From assembly GCF_022376445.1 (NCBI RefSeq), contig NW_025955007.1:124001-188000 (forward strand): a DNA stretch of 64,000 nucleotides. The letters are read 5' to 3'. The translations under genes and the position numbers were made by a program. Source of the stretch: Fomitopsis serialis (lineage: Eukaryota > Basidiomycota > Agaricomycetes > Polyporales > Fomitopsidaceae). Under the pieces are notes generated by a model. The model did no database searches and had not been told where the DNA came from. It saw only the letters and a program-made list of their open reading frames with translations. Shown piece after piece: positions 49,479 through 61,655 of this stretch. Position 1 is the first letter of the stretch. The number at the start of each line of letters is the position of its first letter.

Positions 49479-50416
49479 GGGTGTGTAATAAGGTGTATTA
49501 CCGCCTACACCATTCGCCTTGACCGCAAAATAGCTATCAGATCGCTTTGAGTCTCCCGTACATGTCAGTTCTCTGCTTCTGGACACATGTCATTGTGGCT
49601 CGGTCGTGGCGTACAATGTCGTATTTCTTACCTCGACTCTTCCTGGGCTCGCGCTGCGCAGCGCTTGCGCGGTCGGACCCTCAGAGTCACCGAGCAGGTG
49701 CAGTGGCGCCTGCCAGCTGCTTCTGGACTGTCTTCAGCAGTAGGTTGCTTACATGTACTCGTAGCCTTGGAAGCGAAAACGGACGCCCGTCCAAGCCGGA
49801 GACAATGTCCGCGCTCGGCCTGGCTCGGCGAGAACAGTGCTGTCCAGAGAGGAATGCGAGGACCGAGAAAGCACTGCTCGCGTTATCGCCGCCAGGAACA
49901 AGAACGCGTGTATACAGGCTGTTGAACTGTTCGTCATGGGCACGACCGCGGCGACTGCAGCAGCGTGTGCAGTGTGGCGACGAGGACGCATTTGGCCCGC
50001 GTGGCTCAAGTATCTCGCGCCGGGGACTCGGAGTTTTCAGAGCAAGCTTCCCGGAAAGGCCTAGCGGGATAGGGCCTGGTAGGGCGGCGCGCGCAGCGGG
50101 GAGGACCGGATCACAACAAAGCAGCATTCCTGCAGCGAGCGCCGTGTGTTCCATCAACATCTCTGCATTGCCAATCCGCCAACTGATCGATGCGCTGGGT
50201 CTGATTCAGATCCATGATGCATGATGCGTTGCCCGACCGCACCACCCGTCCAGCTTCTTCCGTCCATGGATATACTTCTCCCCAAATACTGGCGCTAGCA
50301 CCCGTCCCCGCCTTCACCTCTGCCTTCATCCTCTTCGTATTTTTCTTCTCTCTCTACCCCGCCCTTCTTTGGTCGGTCTCCGTATTTTCTGAGCTCTTCA
50401 CGATCCCTCCTAGAAG
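49479..50416 (+). other. Interval with one possible small ORF
   Basis: The plus frame ending at 50064 (about 75 codons from 49837) contains a plausible hydrophobic stretch ELFVMGTTAATAAACAVWRR, but no family is recognised and upstream exons cannot be placed. The rest is the promoter of the DUF6534-type gene, pyrimidine-rich at 50280-50370. Confidence 0.25.
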
Positions 50417-52340
50417 ATGTCGGCTGCGGAACAGGAGGAGATTTTGGCTCTCGTCAAGCCCACCCTCGGCGCGATCCTGCTCGGTCTCGTATTCAGCTCG
50501 ACGTGAGTCTCCATGCGAATAGACGTGTGTGTTTGACTTCGACGCGACGGTCGTCAGATTTTTCGGAGTGACCCTTCTCCAGACTACCAATACTATGATC
50601 GCTACTGGAATGACACCAAGTGGCTGAAGCTCTTTGTGCGTATGGCTCTCCGCTGTCCATTGATCGGTACGCTCACGAGCTGGGCAGGTAGCGTTAATAT
50701 TGTACGTCTCCTCAACGCGGACGAAGGTTTGGTTCTGACCATAGGTTTCGCAGCGTACTCGACGTGGTCCAAGTTATAACAGTCGTACATTCCAATTGGT
50801 GGTATCTTATTCAGAACTACGCCATGCCGCAGTCCCTCGCAATCGTGCCATGGTATGTCGTTATTTCATAAACGTTCAGTTCAGTAACTCACTATTATCG
50901 CAGGAGCTTGGGTGTACGTCTAACGATCATGCCGTCGCACGTCACTGATGCGTTCCATCTCAGCTCGAGGTCGGCATAACGACGTCGATTGGCTTGCTTG
51001 TGCAAGGGTATATTCACTCCATGGCCCATAAGTACGCCTGCTAACCATTCCACCAGGTTCTTCGCCTTACGAGTGTACATCCGTGCGTATCACGCTCAAT
51101 AGCATTTTCCAATCCTCATTGTACCGTTAGTCAGCCGAGGGAATTATTTCGTAACTGGTACCATCGTGAGTTCCATGTCTCGTTGACCCGCCTGCAGTCG
51201 TTGAAGCAGTTGCTATTAGCTCGCGCTCACCATGACCCAATGGAGTGCGTATCAATTACTAGACGGTTTCTGATTATGATTAACCATTCCTGCCTCTCTT
51301 TCAGTCCTCGGTGTTTGTGAGTGTCGTTACGGTCATACAAATTGTATACCAGATTGACGAGAACATTTGGATGAACTAGACTACGCCGGTAAAGGGTGAG
51401 TCTCGAATTGAGTCATCTCGCTCCATTCACCTACAATCATTGTCCTGCAGACAAGAGACCAAGCTCGTTGCCACGATTGCGATGATCACAGTGCGTTCGG
51501 TCGAAGAGACTACTTGTCGTAGCCCTCACATTCTTCGCAGTGGGCATCTACAGCATCCCTAGCGTGTAGCATCGCAGGAGACGCCATCATCACGGGCGCC
51601 ATGTGCTATTACCTACACTTGTCGCGATCTGGTATCAAGAGGTAAATGAGCTCACTTGCTTCTCCGTACCACTGCCTGAGACGTCAACTCCCAGGACGGA
51701 CAAGCTATTGATATCATGATCGTGTACTGCGTGAACACAGGCCTTCTGACGACGTTCGTACTCACGTTCGCTCTCAGCCGCTATCGAATGCTGACGCGTT
51801 TCCCTAGCATCTGTGCAATCTGTACCATTATCTTGGTGAGCTGAGCTTGCACACTTTTAACGATGTACTCAGCATCACGCAGTCCGAAGTCGTCTCCAAC
51901 ACGTACTGGGACACTATGTTTTACTTCCTCATCAGCAAGTGTAAGTCCATCACTTTGCTTCTGCCTTCAGCAACAGATGCTCATTCAGCACCATCAGGCT
52001 ACGTGAACTCCACGCTAGCAACGTGCGTTCTATAGACCTAACTCATCGTCTGTGATGCTGATCCCTATTTTCCGGATCAGGCTGAATGCGCGCGAGAAGC
52101 TGCGCGGCACAACCCAATACGCCATCTCGGACAGAACGGTCCCGCTCAATGCGGTAGGTCGGGGCAGCTCGACGCCGTCAAGGGACCCGAAAGCCTTGGT
52201 ACGGTCGTCATTGTCTGCGCTGACAACCGTTATACTGATGTCGGTCTTTCCTTTCACGACGTAGTATTATAGCCAGGGAACCGACATCTCGTTCGCGACG
52301 AATCCCGGAGCCTTCAAGACTGATATGTCCGAGGTGCGGA
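50417..52340 (+). CDS. DUF6534-type multipass membrane protein
   Basis: Start MSAAEQEEILALVKPTLGAI followed by LLGLVFSSTFFGVTLLQT, the family's first helix. Then YYDRYWNDTKWLKLF, VLDVVQVITVVHSNWWYLIQ, LEVGITTSIGLLVQGFFALR, ACSIAGDAIITGAMCYYLHL, the NTGLLTTFVLTFAL helix, and YVNSTLATLNAREKLRG near the C-terminus. Many very short exons are separated by 50-60 base introns. One base is missing at about 50592 (ACCAA-TACTATG before YDRYW) and one near 51705 (DKL-IDIMIVY), so the gene may be hit by consensus errors or may be decaying. The family is common in mushrooms and functionally unknown. The end is uncertain: a final exon after TATAG near 52272 could continue. Confidence 0.68.
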
Positions 52341-52937
52341 TCGTTAATTATGGGCGTAGTGTGCCGCCTATCGTCAAGCGACTGATATATCTCCCTTCTT
52401 CAGGTTACCACCGGATCGGTGGACGTATAATCTCGATCCTCCTCGATTTTTGCATTGCCAACCACCTGCAACTTGTGTACTGTACATATTATTATTCGAT
52501 TCCTTTCGGACAGTGCCCTATACCCGCACTCCTTGCTTACCCTTCCCTGATCTGTGCCATACTTAGTCAATTGACTTTCGCCGCCTGTACACTGGATCGT
52601 AACGAAGCTAGCCTTGATTCACATGTTAGTCGACCGTCGTCGTGGTCTATAATCTTCTCGTAGGACGTCGTGCGCCTTTCGCTGTCCAATAGGTTGCCCT
52701 TTGACGACAAGTACATCAGTGTTGGTCGAGCACACCGTATCTTGGTGTGTACCTTCGTTGATCGCGAGAATGTCTGAAGGATGCCTGTGTTATCTCCTTG
52801 TGAGCAGCGTCATCCCCAGGTGGATTCTGCGCTGTGACGAGGCCTGTGTTGGTGACTGTCTAAACCCGTGCTCTGCGACTACGTCAATGACAAGCGAGAT
52901 CATGATGCCGCTACGTACCATTGACTTGGCCTTCAGG
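52341..52937. other. Gap between the DUF6534-type gene and the F-box relic
   Basis: A plus frame (to 52663) is continuous with the possible last exon of the membrane-protein gene but shows no conserved features. Nothing else supported. Confidence 0.3.
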
Positions 52938-54486
52938 CTATGCCTCTGCAGAACGTGTCTGTCCTGCGGTCGTGCTAGGTACTTCCTTCATATCCTTCAT
53001 CCAGTCACGCAGCCCTTGGAAGCTATGCCGCCTGCTGTGAAGTGCATTCAGCTTTCTTCCGCTGATCCACTCAAGCATTTGACCACATGCGTTAATGTAC
53101 CATGAGCCTCCGCATATGGCATCTTCCGCCCGACGAGGTCATCCATCTGCTTTTGATATGTTGGACCCATACTGGAAGTATCTTCTTCCGAGATCCACGA
53201 AGGACTTTGCCACCTGGCGCAATTGTGGAAAAGTGTTTCTCCTATAGCAAAGTGTCTAGTTGTTCCAGGACTCCAATCTCCTCCATTGTTGCCATGATCC
53301 CATCCATGTCATCGGCCACATGCCCTGTCCGAAGCCATAGGACAGCAGCTATTCCTCGGAAGCATTCCGAAGTGACGCGGGATAGCACTTCAAAAATCCA
53401 GGACCATGCTGTGAATGGGTAGGACAGCCATATCTCTAATTTCCGCAGGCACGATGGCGCGAAAGATCGCATGAATCTGTGGATATCTCATCGTTAGTCT
53501 GGCGGCTCTCGATGCCATCGCGAAAACTTGCCTGGTACGGGTAATGTAACATCAACAACACCGTCCTTTGCGGACGACGGAGCGTCGATATGGAGCCGAA
53601 TCACTTCTAGTGACGCTGCACTCGCATCCAGCAAAGTCTGGCATCCATCAAATTGTCGAAGACTGATGTGGCTCGACGTCCACTCCGAGACTGAGGAAGC
53701 GAACTCGAGAAGCACGACTGATCTGCAAGAAGAGGTCTTTAACTGGTGGTGCAACCCATCGCACCTCGAGGTCATCCAGATTTGAACAGCGTAGTGGGAG
53801 GGTGGCCGGAGAGACCAGCTGTGTCTGCACGCATTGACATTCGTGCACCATAGACTTCGTAGTCCTTGGAGTGCGGAAATGAGGCTGGTAAGCTGGGAGA
53901 CGCTCGACAAAGTAGTGGAACTGATGGATAGTTGACGAACGGAGCGAAAGGCGGTCAAGTAGCTGATGCTCTTTGGTTGAACCGAGCCACTAGTCCATTC
54001 AGCGCTTTTGATGGCGATCAGGAACATATTGGGGAGCTTCCCTGCGAGCATGACTGCAAATGTCCCTAGGTGCCCAATTGTCGAACGTTCCCAGGGCGAG
54101 GACCCCGAGACAGTGACCCGTCGGATGGCCTCACGGAGGCGTGGCCTTTCAAGGAGAGTCCTGGAGAGTGATACGACGTCCTTCCGGTGTTGTAAATGAA
54201 TGTGCTGGCGTAGATAGTACCACGTCGAGTAGTACCAGTCCCTGCACAGCGAGCAAGACACGAGTGCAGACAGATGGGATTCTCCCTTGAGGGCACATAG
54301 TTCAGATCTAACCCCGGCATCGCTACGTGGTCGACGATCCGTTCCCAGGCCTCCACTGGAAGCCGTGGTATAGAACTTTCGACATCTTTGTCCGGACTTC
54401 CAGAGGAGGTAGTTGTGCTGTACAGCTCAGACAGTCAGTCATGCTCACCGTAATCTGGTAATTGAACTCACGTCGGGCCGGTCTGT
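52938..54486 (-). pseudogene. Dispersed F-box copy 6, pseudogene
   Basis: Same gene structure as the 0-20 kb array: a short first exon (MKQTGP, GTGAGT donor), F-box LPVEAWERIVDHVA, SLCRDWYYSTWYYL, leucine-rich middle, C-terminal module, and acidic last exon. It has at least four frame breaks: after DLNYV near 54300, near 53840, back again near 53650, and at the start of exon 3 near 53455. The last exon ends early with TAG at 52938-52940 where relatives read Gln. Both later introns have GC donors (CCAG|GCAAGT at 53531 and TTAAC|GCATGT near 53095). The number of lesions is higher than the background of one-base losses in this window, so a pseudogene call is reasonable. Confidence 0.75.
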
Positions 54487-55655
54487 TTCATCTTACCTGA
54501 ATGCAGCGAGAACGTCGTCCCGACACAAATCGCAACACCATTGCCAGTAATCAACCACGCGTACGGTCGATCTTGGCCCGGGCCTACTGAGCAACTGATA
54601 GTGAAAGTGTCTCGCATTCAGCGCAGTTGAGAGAGAACAGGCCAAAGGTAGAATCAAAACACAGCAGTTCCTGAAACCCTTGTCCGCGTCGCGCCGCGCA
54701 CGTGAAAAATAAAACAAATCGAAAAAATCATGAAAAATCGGGAAAATCGAGAAAAGGGCTGCACACCTCGTAGACACTGTAGAACATCTGCTGTAGACTC
54801 ACTAAGGCGTGCCACGCATCTGAACGGGCCATCGAGGGTGGCGTTGTCGTGTGATGAACGTTGTGCGATGGTCGACGTGCCGCCAACAACGGGCGCTAAC
54901 GCTGGGGAGCCCGGAGAACATCCATGGCAGAACACAGCTGTGGGTGCTCGACAAGGTATGCGGGATCACTTGGAGAGATGGCGATTACATAGATATGAGC
55001 TGCAGAGAGGAAGAAGGCTGTACATTTGACGGGTGATTAGGTTGGAGACTTACCTCCGACTGTGCGCGCAAGAATGTCACCACGGAAAACGAGGATCGCA
55101 CCCTTCAGCTTCCTTCTGACCTCACTCAACAAGGTCGGTTTGTGAACAGTGTTTCTGTTATGGCCACAGGGGACTTCAGCGACGGGCACTGCCATTGTAC
55201 ACGAATCAATCATGTCGGAATTAGCGCGACAGGGCAATGCACTGGCAGGGACTCACCTGAAGCATTTAGTGATGCCGCTTTCAGAGTTCGAATTCGTTAC
55301 ACGGTTCGTTTTCATTATGGCGGACAGCTGAAGAGGAGGGACACCAAACTACATAGATACTCTCTGATGGAGGTCAGCGGCGCTTCAGCCTGCACAAGTC
55401 CGGTAGTACAGGTCGTATTCATGACGCTGCCGCCGCATGCTTCCAGACGGACGTCCGAGTCACGGTCGCGCCATCCAACGTTGGCAGATCCGCTGATGAG
55501 TTCATTCCCTCCTGCCGGAATGCGTCGCATCTGCTCGTCTCGATGCATGCGGCCCTCGTGTCACGGTCGCGACAGAGCATTGCCATCACTCAGGCCTCAG
55601 GCCTCAGGGATGGCCAGTCATGACCGTGACAGAATGATGGCGCCCGCTCCGACGT
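54487..55655. other. Intergenic stretch without recognised gene
   Basis: About 1.2 kb. A 187-codon plus frame at 55142-55702 is Arg/Ser/His-rich without domains and runs into the GH76 promoter, so it is not called. Confidence 0.35.
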
Positions 55656-55667
55656 GTATATATATCT
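55655..55667 (+). promoter_or_regulatory. TATA box of the GH76 gene
   Basis: GTGTATATATATCTC ends about 50 bases upstream of the presumed ATG at 55717. A strong TATA box is typical of regulated secreted-enzyme genes and is absent from the housekeeping promoters in this window. Confidence 0.5.
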
Positions 55668-55716
55668 CAAGGCCATGCAAGTCTCATGCCCATAGCTACT
55701 AGTACTCTATATCGAC

Positions 55717-57507
55717 ATGTTGGTTATCTCGTCCGAGTCGCTGCAGTGTTGCTATCTGCCGCCTGGGTCCGGCACAGGATCTCGGGGTCCCCACATCGTG
55801 GCGTGTAAGATTCCATCGTGTTAGATTCACTCAAAATATCATGCTGATCCGTCCTTTCCATTAGGAATTCAGCAACAATCGCTCTTTGTCTGAGCGCGTT
55901 TCCATCGCGCAGGCCGGCATCAACGTCATTGCTGCCAACTGGACACTAGCACGGCTTCGTTCTCTGGGCTTGGCTACTGGCAGAATGGGAACGTTTTCTC
56001 TGCAATGGCGAACCAGGACTACTTCGCGAAGACGACGACATATGAGAGCACTGTGGTGAACGCATTGAACACAGTGTACTCTCTCTACGCAAACGCTGAT
56101 CAGTATGGTTACAACGACGATGCCATGTAAGTTCTTGTGCGAGCATCGTTTGTAAGAGGTGTTCATATGCATGATTATTAGGTGGTGGGCGACGGCGGCA
56201 TACTACGCCTACCGCGCGTATGGAGTCAGTGGCAAGTTATTCTCCGGGATCAATTCACTGACGTATATGTCGCACTAGAATAAGGACATGCTCAACCACG
56301 CCGTTGCGACCTGGCAGCATGTCTCCGCTTAGTGAGTTCGCTTAAGCAACCAGGAGGAATTGGCCAGTCACTGACTTCATTTCTCCCGTACTAGCCAGAT
56401 CACCGCTGCACAAGCTCTGCAAACTCGACCCCGGTCAAGGATTTCAGTCTCGCTGGGACGTGCGATGGGAGTGAGTACAAATCTGTCGATCGTGCACTGT
56501 ATGTTCTGACATGCGCTTGCTTGTCTAATTAGCAACGATGGCAGGCGGCGTCTTCTGGCGGCCCGCGACCGACGATCAGGGCATTAACTCGATCACTACG
56601 GGGTATGTGAGCACTACGCTATCGACGGAAGTAGACCTTTGACGATGTGTTGGGGCTCCACTAGACTTTTCCTCACGTAGGTCGAGCTCCGCTTTATCTA
56701 CGACCACGCTGTTGACTGCGACTACCACAGGCTTTCCGCTTTTCTCGCATCCGCAACAGATGATACATCCACGTATCTGGGCCCAGCGGTCGCCGCGGCG
56801 CAGTGGATTGAGAATCAGAATATCAACTCAGCGAGTCTCGTGCTGGATAGCGTCGACGGGCATGACTGCACTCGTTCGGCCGCGTCGTGGTTGTTCACGT
56901 ACAACACGGGCAAGTTTGTCGAGGGCCTCGCAGTGCTGGCCGATGTCAGCGGAGACGCACACTGGACGACGCTGTACGTCATTGACTCGGTCTTGAGGAA
57001 CGTCGTAAAACTCAGGCTCATGACTTTGCCTTGTTGCGACCTGCAGAATGATCAATGTCGTGGCGGCAGGCACCAAGAATGCCCCGTGGCAAGGCACCGA
57101 TGGTATCATCACAGAGGGCGCCGGAGACACCTCAGACAACGATGGTGCAGGCTTCAAGGGTACGTTGCCGATTATTCTGAGCGTTGCCCGGGCTAAAAGA
57201 GACGGCCTCTGCTTAGCGATATACATCCGCGGGCTGAACGAGGCGTTCGTGCGCAATCAAGACGACTGGGACTTCCAGGTCCTCATCCACAGCTATATCG
57301 ATGTCCAGGTGCGATGATGGTCTTCTTTCTACGCTGTCTACTCGACGCTGAGCATACCTTTTCCCGCAGTATAACGCGCTGCTTGATCTCGCCGACAACA
57401 GCAACTCATATGCGATCAACTGGCACGGTCCTGCTGCTTCGTACACAGCCTGGGGACAGCTCGCTGCACTGGATGTTCTCGTCTCCGCGATCTCGGCGAA
57501 CACCTAG
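55717..57507 (+). CDS. GH76 family glycosidase (alpha-1,6-mannanase type)
   Basis: Mature N-terminus AQDLGVPTSWR; then GYWQNGNVFSAMANQDYF, the double-Asp motif QYGYNDDAMWWATAAYYAYR (adjacent catalytic aspartates in GH76), GGVFWRP, WLFTYNTGKFVEGLAVLADV, FKAIYIRGLNEAF, and a C-terminal NWHGPAASYTAWGQLAALDV. GH76 enzymes cleave alpha-1,6-mannan or remodel GPI-anchored wall proteins. A hydrophobic stretch like a signal peptide (YLVRVAAVLLSAAW) lies in the wrong frame just after the ATG, and single-base losses are also apparent at about 55945 (AACTGG-ACACT) and about 56418. The sequence therefore needs several one-base corrections, or the gene is decaying. No GPI signal was evident at the end. Confidence 0.82.
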
Positions 57508-57780
57508 TCGACCGTTATGACTTCGTATTATTTATTGGTGAGGTGCATTATTATATAGGAGCACTATGGCATGTACCCGGAATTCGTCCCATAACACTCG
57601 TTTACAGGATCTAATCTATTCATCATAATGGCATTCGTTAACTGACAACTTACAAACTGACTGCCACTTCCAACCTCACGCACGTAACGGTCATAGGAGA
57701 CACTATCAATCTGAACATCTGCATAGGGCGTAGAATTCACAGTGTTACAGAGGATAGCAAAACAGTCAATATTGCGCCAA

Positions 57781-60700
57781 TCACAAGGTCTCCCTCAACA
57801 CTTGGGTGATGTCTGTTTGAATCCTGCCGAGGTATGTTGCTAGCTCTTCGTCCGGAAGGGTGGAATGTTCGAAGGCTTGCGTCAATTGAGTTCGAAGCTA
57901 GCCCAGTAGGTAGAAGACGTGGCAAGGTTCGAGAAATTGCACAGGTCAGCAATGTCAAGCAGAGTCAGATTCGTCGGAGTACCCTCAAGAGAGCTTTGCG
58001 CCGTATGGCGACTTTGTTTGTTTGACTGTCTTGTTGTTGTCGTTCCTGGAGGCTCTGAAGACCTAAGGCAACTCGTCTGCCTTCGTCAAGAACGTCCTCG
58101 GGGAGGTCGGCCAGTCTGGCGAGTTCCAGCCCTAGAGAAGAGATAGTCGTTGACCAACATTAGTAAGATGTCCCAGACCACGTACCGTAGTGCTTGATGT
58201 CGTCCGATGCACCATCGACAATCCTGCAAAGCCAGTCAGCAGTCCATAGAACCATGCATACCCGACGCACTTGTATTGGAATGTCAGGCCAAAGTTCGTT
58301 GTGGACCTACGGGCTCTCTGCGATGTATGAGGATTTAGCTTGGCAAATGGTCACGGGCAAATATGTTACCTGCACAGCAAGGTGTAGACTGGAACGCAAG
58401 TCAGCTTGTCGCCGATCATGTAACAATAGCACGCACTTGACGACCGATGGCTTATGCGACAACGTCACTGTAAGCTCAGTGAAGTGTCTGATAGTGGCAT
58501 AGCTTCAGCCAAAATCACAAGGCACGACTGTGTTCACAGTGAACAGGTGGACTTACGTTGCGAAGAAGACATATGACTGCGGGTATTGAGGGCAACGCGA
58601 CACAAGCGAACCATGCATGTACTCACCTTCGCCCTAATGAGTTCTTCAGCAATGGCGTGTGCAACACCCATCCCTTCTCGGGGGGATGTACCGCGCCCGA
58701 CTTCATCCATCATTACGAGGGAGTCTGCTGTCGCTAGTCCTGAAGAGGGGATTAGATCGGCGAATATGGAAAGTAGATGGTCGCACCTAGAATCATGGCG
58801 CAAGATGCCATTTCATTGGCAAAAGTACTTAAGCTCTTCTCCATATCATCATCGTTAGAGAGGCGAGAGAGTAATGCGTCGTGCAGTCTACGAGGACATC
58901 AGTATACCATGAGACTCATGGGCTGTACTCCACTGACTTGAAGCTCCCATATTCCGCAGGAACGAAGCATCCGCTCATAGCCATGACTGTCAATAATCCG
59001 ATTTGGCGCAAATACGTGCTCTTTCCTGCACATTGACGATCAGACAAGCACTATCTAGTAATGGAACCAATATACCTGACATGCTATGATATGCGTATGA
59101 ATTAGCCAAGATACATCTTTTCAGAGTACCATTGACGAACTTGGGCCCTTGCACTATCTGAAATGAGGCTGCCTCAGAGCAATACACGTCGTTCGGGACT
59201 AGGGTCCCAGCCGATTGGACTGTCTCCAGAATGGGATGGCGGCCTGCTTTGATCGCCAAGGTTCCCGTGAATTCAGGACGCACTGCATCACCGTCAACAT
59301 CGACCCCAGGATGTGTAGGATAGGCGTACCATAGTTCCGCACTACATGAACAGAATCCGTGGCGTGAGTCGAAGAGTGTCCAGAAACAGAGAAAAGATAC
59401 GGTACGAATGGAAACATGTGCGAAAGACCAGAGCATGTCTAGTATGGCGACAGCCTCTGAGGCTTTATAGAGCGCGCCGATGTCAATCACGACCTCGGTT
59501 GCCAGATCTTGGATGATCCTGAATCGAATGGTGAGTGATCATATGCGGTTGAACACTTGAATATTGATGAACATACTTGTTGCTCAGGATGAGTGATTCG
59601 TCCAAAGCGTCCTTCATTCGCGCATTACGCTTTTTCTGTGAACACCGGGCGTCGGAAACGGAGGATAAATCGAAAGGAAGGCTGTTCGCTTACCATCTCA
59701 ATGCTCGAAAAAAGCCACCGCCCTTTCTGGATGGTGACATTGATGAACCCTTTTGGCAGCTCGCCTTCAAGTTCGTTCTTCTTGAGCGCGAATACAAATC
59801 CGGTGTCCTGATAGACCAGACTGAGCGGAAGATTGTGACGTTCTGACAAGTCTCGATTCAGGGTGAAGATGTCTCCCAAATTCTCTTTGTAGGTTTCGCG
59901 CGCGACGTCTAGGAGACGGTTGCAATTTGCCTGCACGAAGTAATTCGAGTTCAAGCTACTAGTTCGCGTGAAAGGGTTGTTATGGCTACCTTTACCGCGT
60001 AGACGCGAGCGTTCAGTGCGCCTAAGCCAGCCTATGTCGACGTCAGTGATAAATCCCATTATCAACTGGAATCATGCTACCTTTGCTGGGGTAGCCGCTT
60101 CGTTTAAGCTATCCGTGACTAGCCTCTCGATCTTCGCCAGCCGTTCATCTGATACCATCTGTTCGAAGGCGCGCAATACCGGTCGGTGTCTGGCAGACAG
60201 AAAGCAAAAGATACATGCGCCGCACCTCCGCAATGACGCTCAGTAACTGAGAACGGCAGCCTCCTAGGGCTCGAGACAGAAGAGGCATGGTTTTTACGAT
60301 GTTTCGGAGATTCAGCATCTGTGATACACGAGCCGCTGCTGGTTTTGCAGTGTCGCTTTCCCGTGCTTCGGACGCAGCGAGCTACTGGCGTGTCATAATC
60401 ATTGCGTCGCTCAGATAGTAAGTGAGACGCACCGAGCAGATCAACTTGTCAAAGTCCATCTTGTTCAAGGCTTTCAGCGCATTCTTGACTTCATTGAAGC
60501 GATCTTCGTTTTGCACCAGCTCTACAGGTGATAGATCAAGAAAGTTCATAGGTGGAACATGATCGAAAACCTTCTACAGCGTCCAGACGCGCTTCAATCG
60601 ATCCTTGCACTGCAGGAATCCATGTCAGAGTCTGTCTAAATGCTCTGAGTGGACGCACCAGTGTTCGGAGCAAGAATATTGACTCGTAGCAGCCGAGCCC

Positions 60701-61655
60701 CCATTGCCGTGTACGTATGGTTCATCAGTCTGATGTTTTCAAGTCATCAGTCGAAGACTTAGAATGCCATGCTATGAGAGTACCCGAAGAGTGAGTGAGT
60801 GGACTTCTTGCTAGACATATTGCCGACAAGCTCCAAGTTACGAGATGTCTCTGGATCAATCATCATCGTGCCATCCGCTTGCCCAAAGCGAATGAGCAAC
60901 GAGGCCGAAGCGAAACGTATATTAAGCCTTGATTCAGCATGCTTGAACAGCGCACTGGCTGCGGAGAGTGCATAGTACCTACTCGCTGAATTAGAGGACC
61001 GAATTTGATCGAGATCGGGCGCATATACTCACTTGGTGGAAGCTGCGACGATCGTGCCAGCCCTCTCGTCACCCTCCACAATGAGTTGTGTGATGAAGTC
61101 GAGACCTAGAGCCATCAGCCATTCAGAACAGTACGTAGAGCCATGAACCTACCGGCAGTTCGTTCCAGTACTTCCTCTGACAGGTTCAATCGGTACGTCG
61201 AACTCCTCCATCATGCACTGTACGAGGACAGACGTCGTTGACGGTTTCTTCCCACCCGAGGCCAACGAGACGTCCGACATCGACAAGAACGTATCAGGAA
61301 CAAGTATGAGCGACGGTGAATGCAAATGGAGTTGATGTAAAGTCTTGATATAGGTCGGGCTATCTGCGAGCTAGGAGAGCGCATAAGCTGTCGCCCATCT
61401 TCGTGGTCTTCACCCACGGACCTGTATCAACGACACCCTACCCGTATCCTTCTCGAGGGCAGCAATACCGACTTCCCGGGCGACACCTCGACCTTCGAGC
61501 ACAGACACCACGTAGCTCGCCTCATGACGGGAGGATACAGCAGTTTGAGGGCGTCCAGTACCTGTACGTGACTGAGCGGTCCATGGTCGGGACATACCCG
61601 TTGCTGGGCGGGAAGATGAGTTCCAGGCCGTGGTGAGCTGCAGTTGTTCAGACAT
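57781..61655 (-). CDS. MSH4: Meiotic MutS homologue Msh4
   Basis: Start [20 protein letters not shown]. Recognisable parts: an N-terminal connector-like region ([20 protein letters not shown]); the core [15 protein letters not shown] and [20 protein letters not shown]; the clamp/lever helices; [19 protein letters not shown]; and the ATPase with Walker [17 protein letters not shown] and Walker [20 protein letters not shown]. The C-terminal helix-turn-helix region is [20 protein letters not shown]. The absence of an N-terminal mismatch-recognition domain with the Phe-X-Glu motif, plus the Msh4-like Walker B neighbourhood (SPREGMG), points to Msh4 rather than Msh2/3/6. It works with Msh5 in meiotic crossover formation. 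Many exons, two of them micro (59330-59341, 59076-59083). Ends 273 bases from GH76, convergent. Confidence 0.85.
59076..59083 (-). other. MSH4: 8-base microexon inside the MSH4 Walker A motif
   Basis: Minus strand: ATCATAG|CATGTCAG|GTATAT. It supplies N(part)-M-S-G(part) of GPNMSGKS between exon end GGGCCCAA (59141) and exon start GAAAGAGC (59025). No other joining restores the motif. Confidence 0.75.
59330..59341 (-). other. MSH4: 12-base microexon in MSH4
   Basis: Minus strand: CATGTAG|TGCGGAACTATG|GTACGC. With donor ATTC|GTACCG before and TGCGTCC after, it gives SILRNYVRPEFTG, matching the conserved NYVRPEF of Msh4 proteins. Confidence 0.65.

Noticed and set aside
55142..55702. 187-codon plus-strand frame before GH76
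   Set aside because: It overlaps the TATA box of GH76 and shows no domain, signal peptide or codon pattern of a gene.
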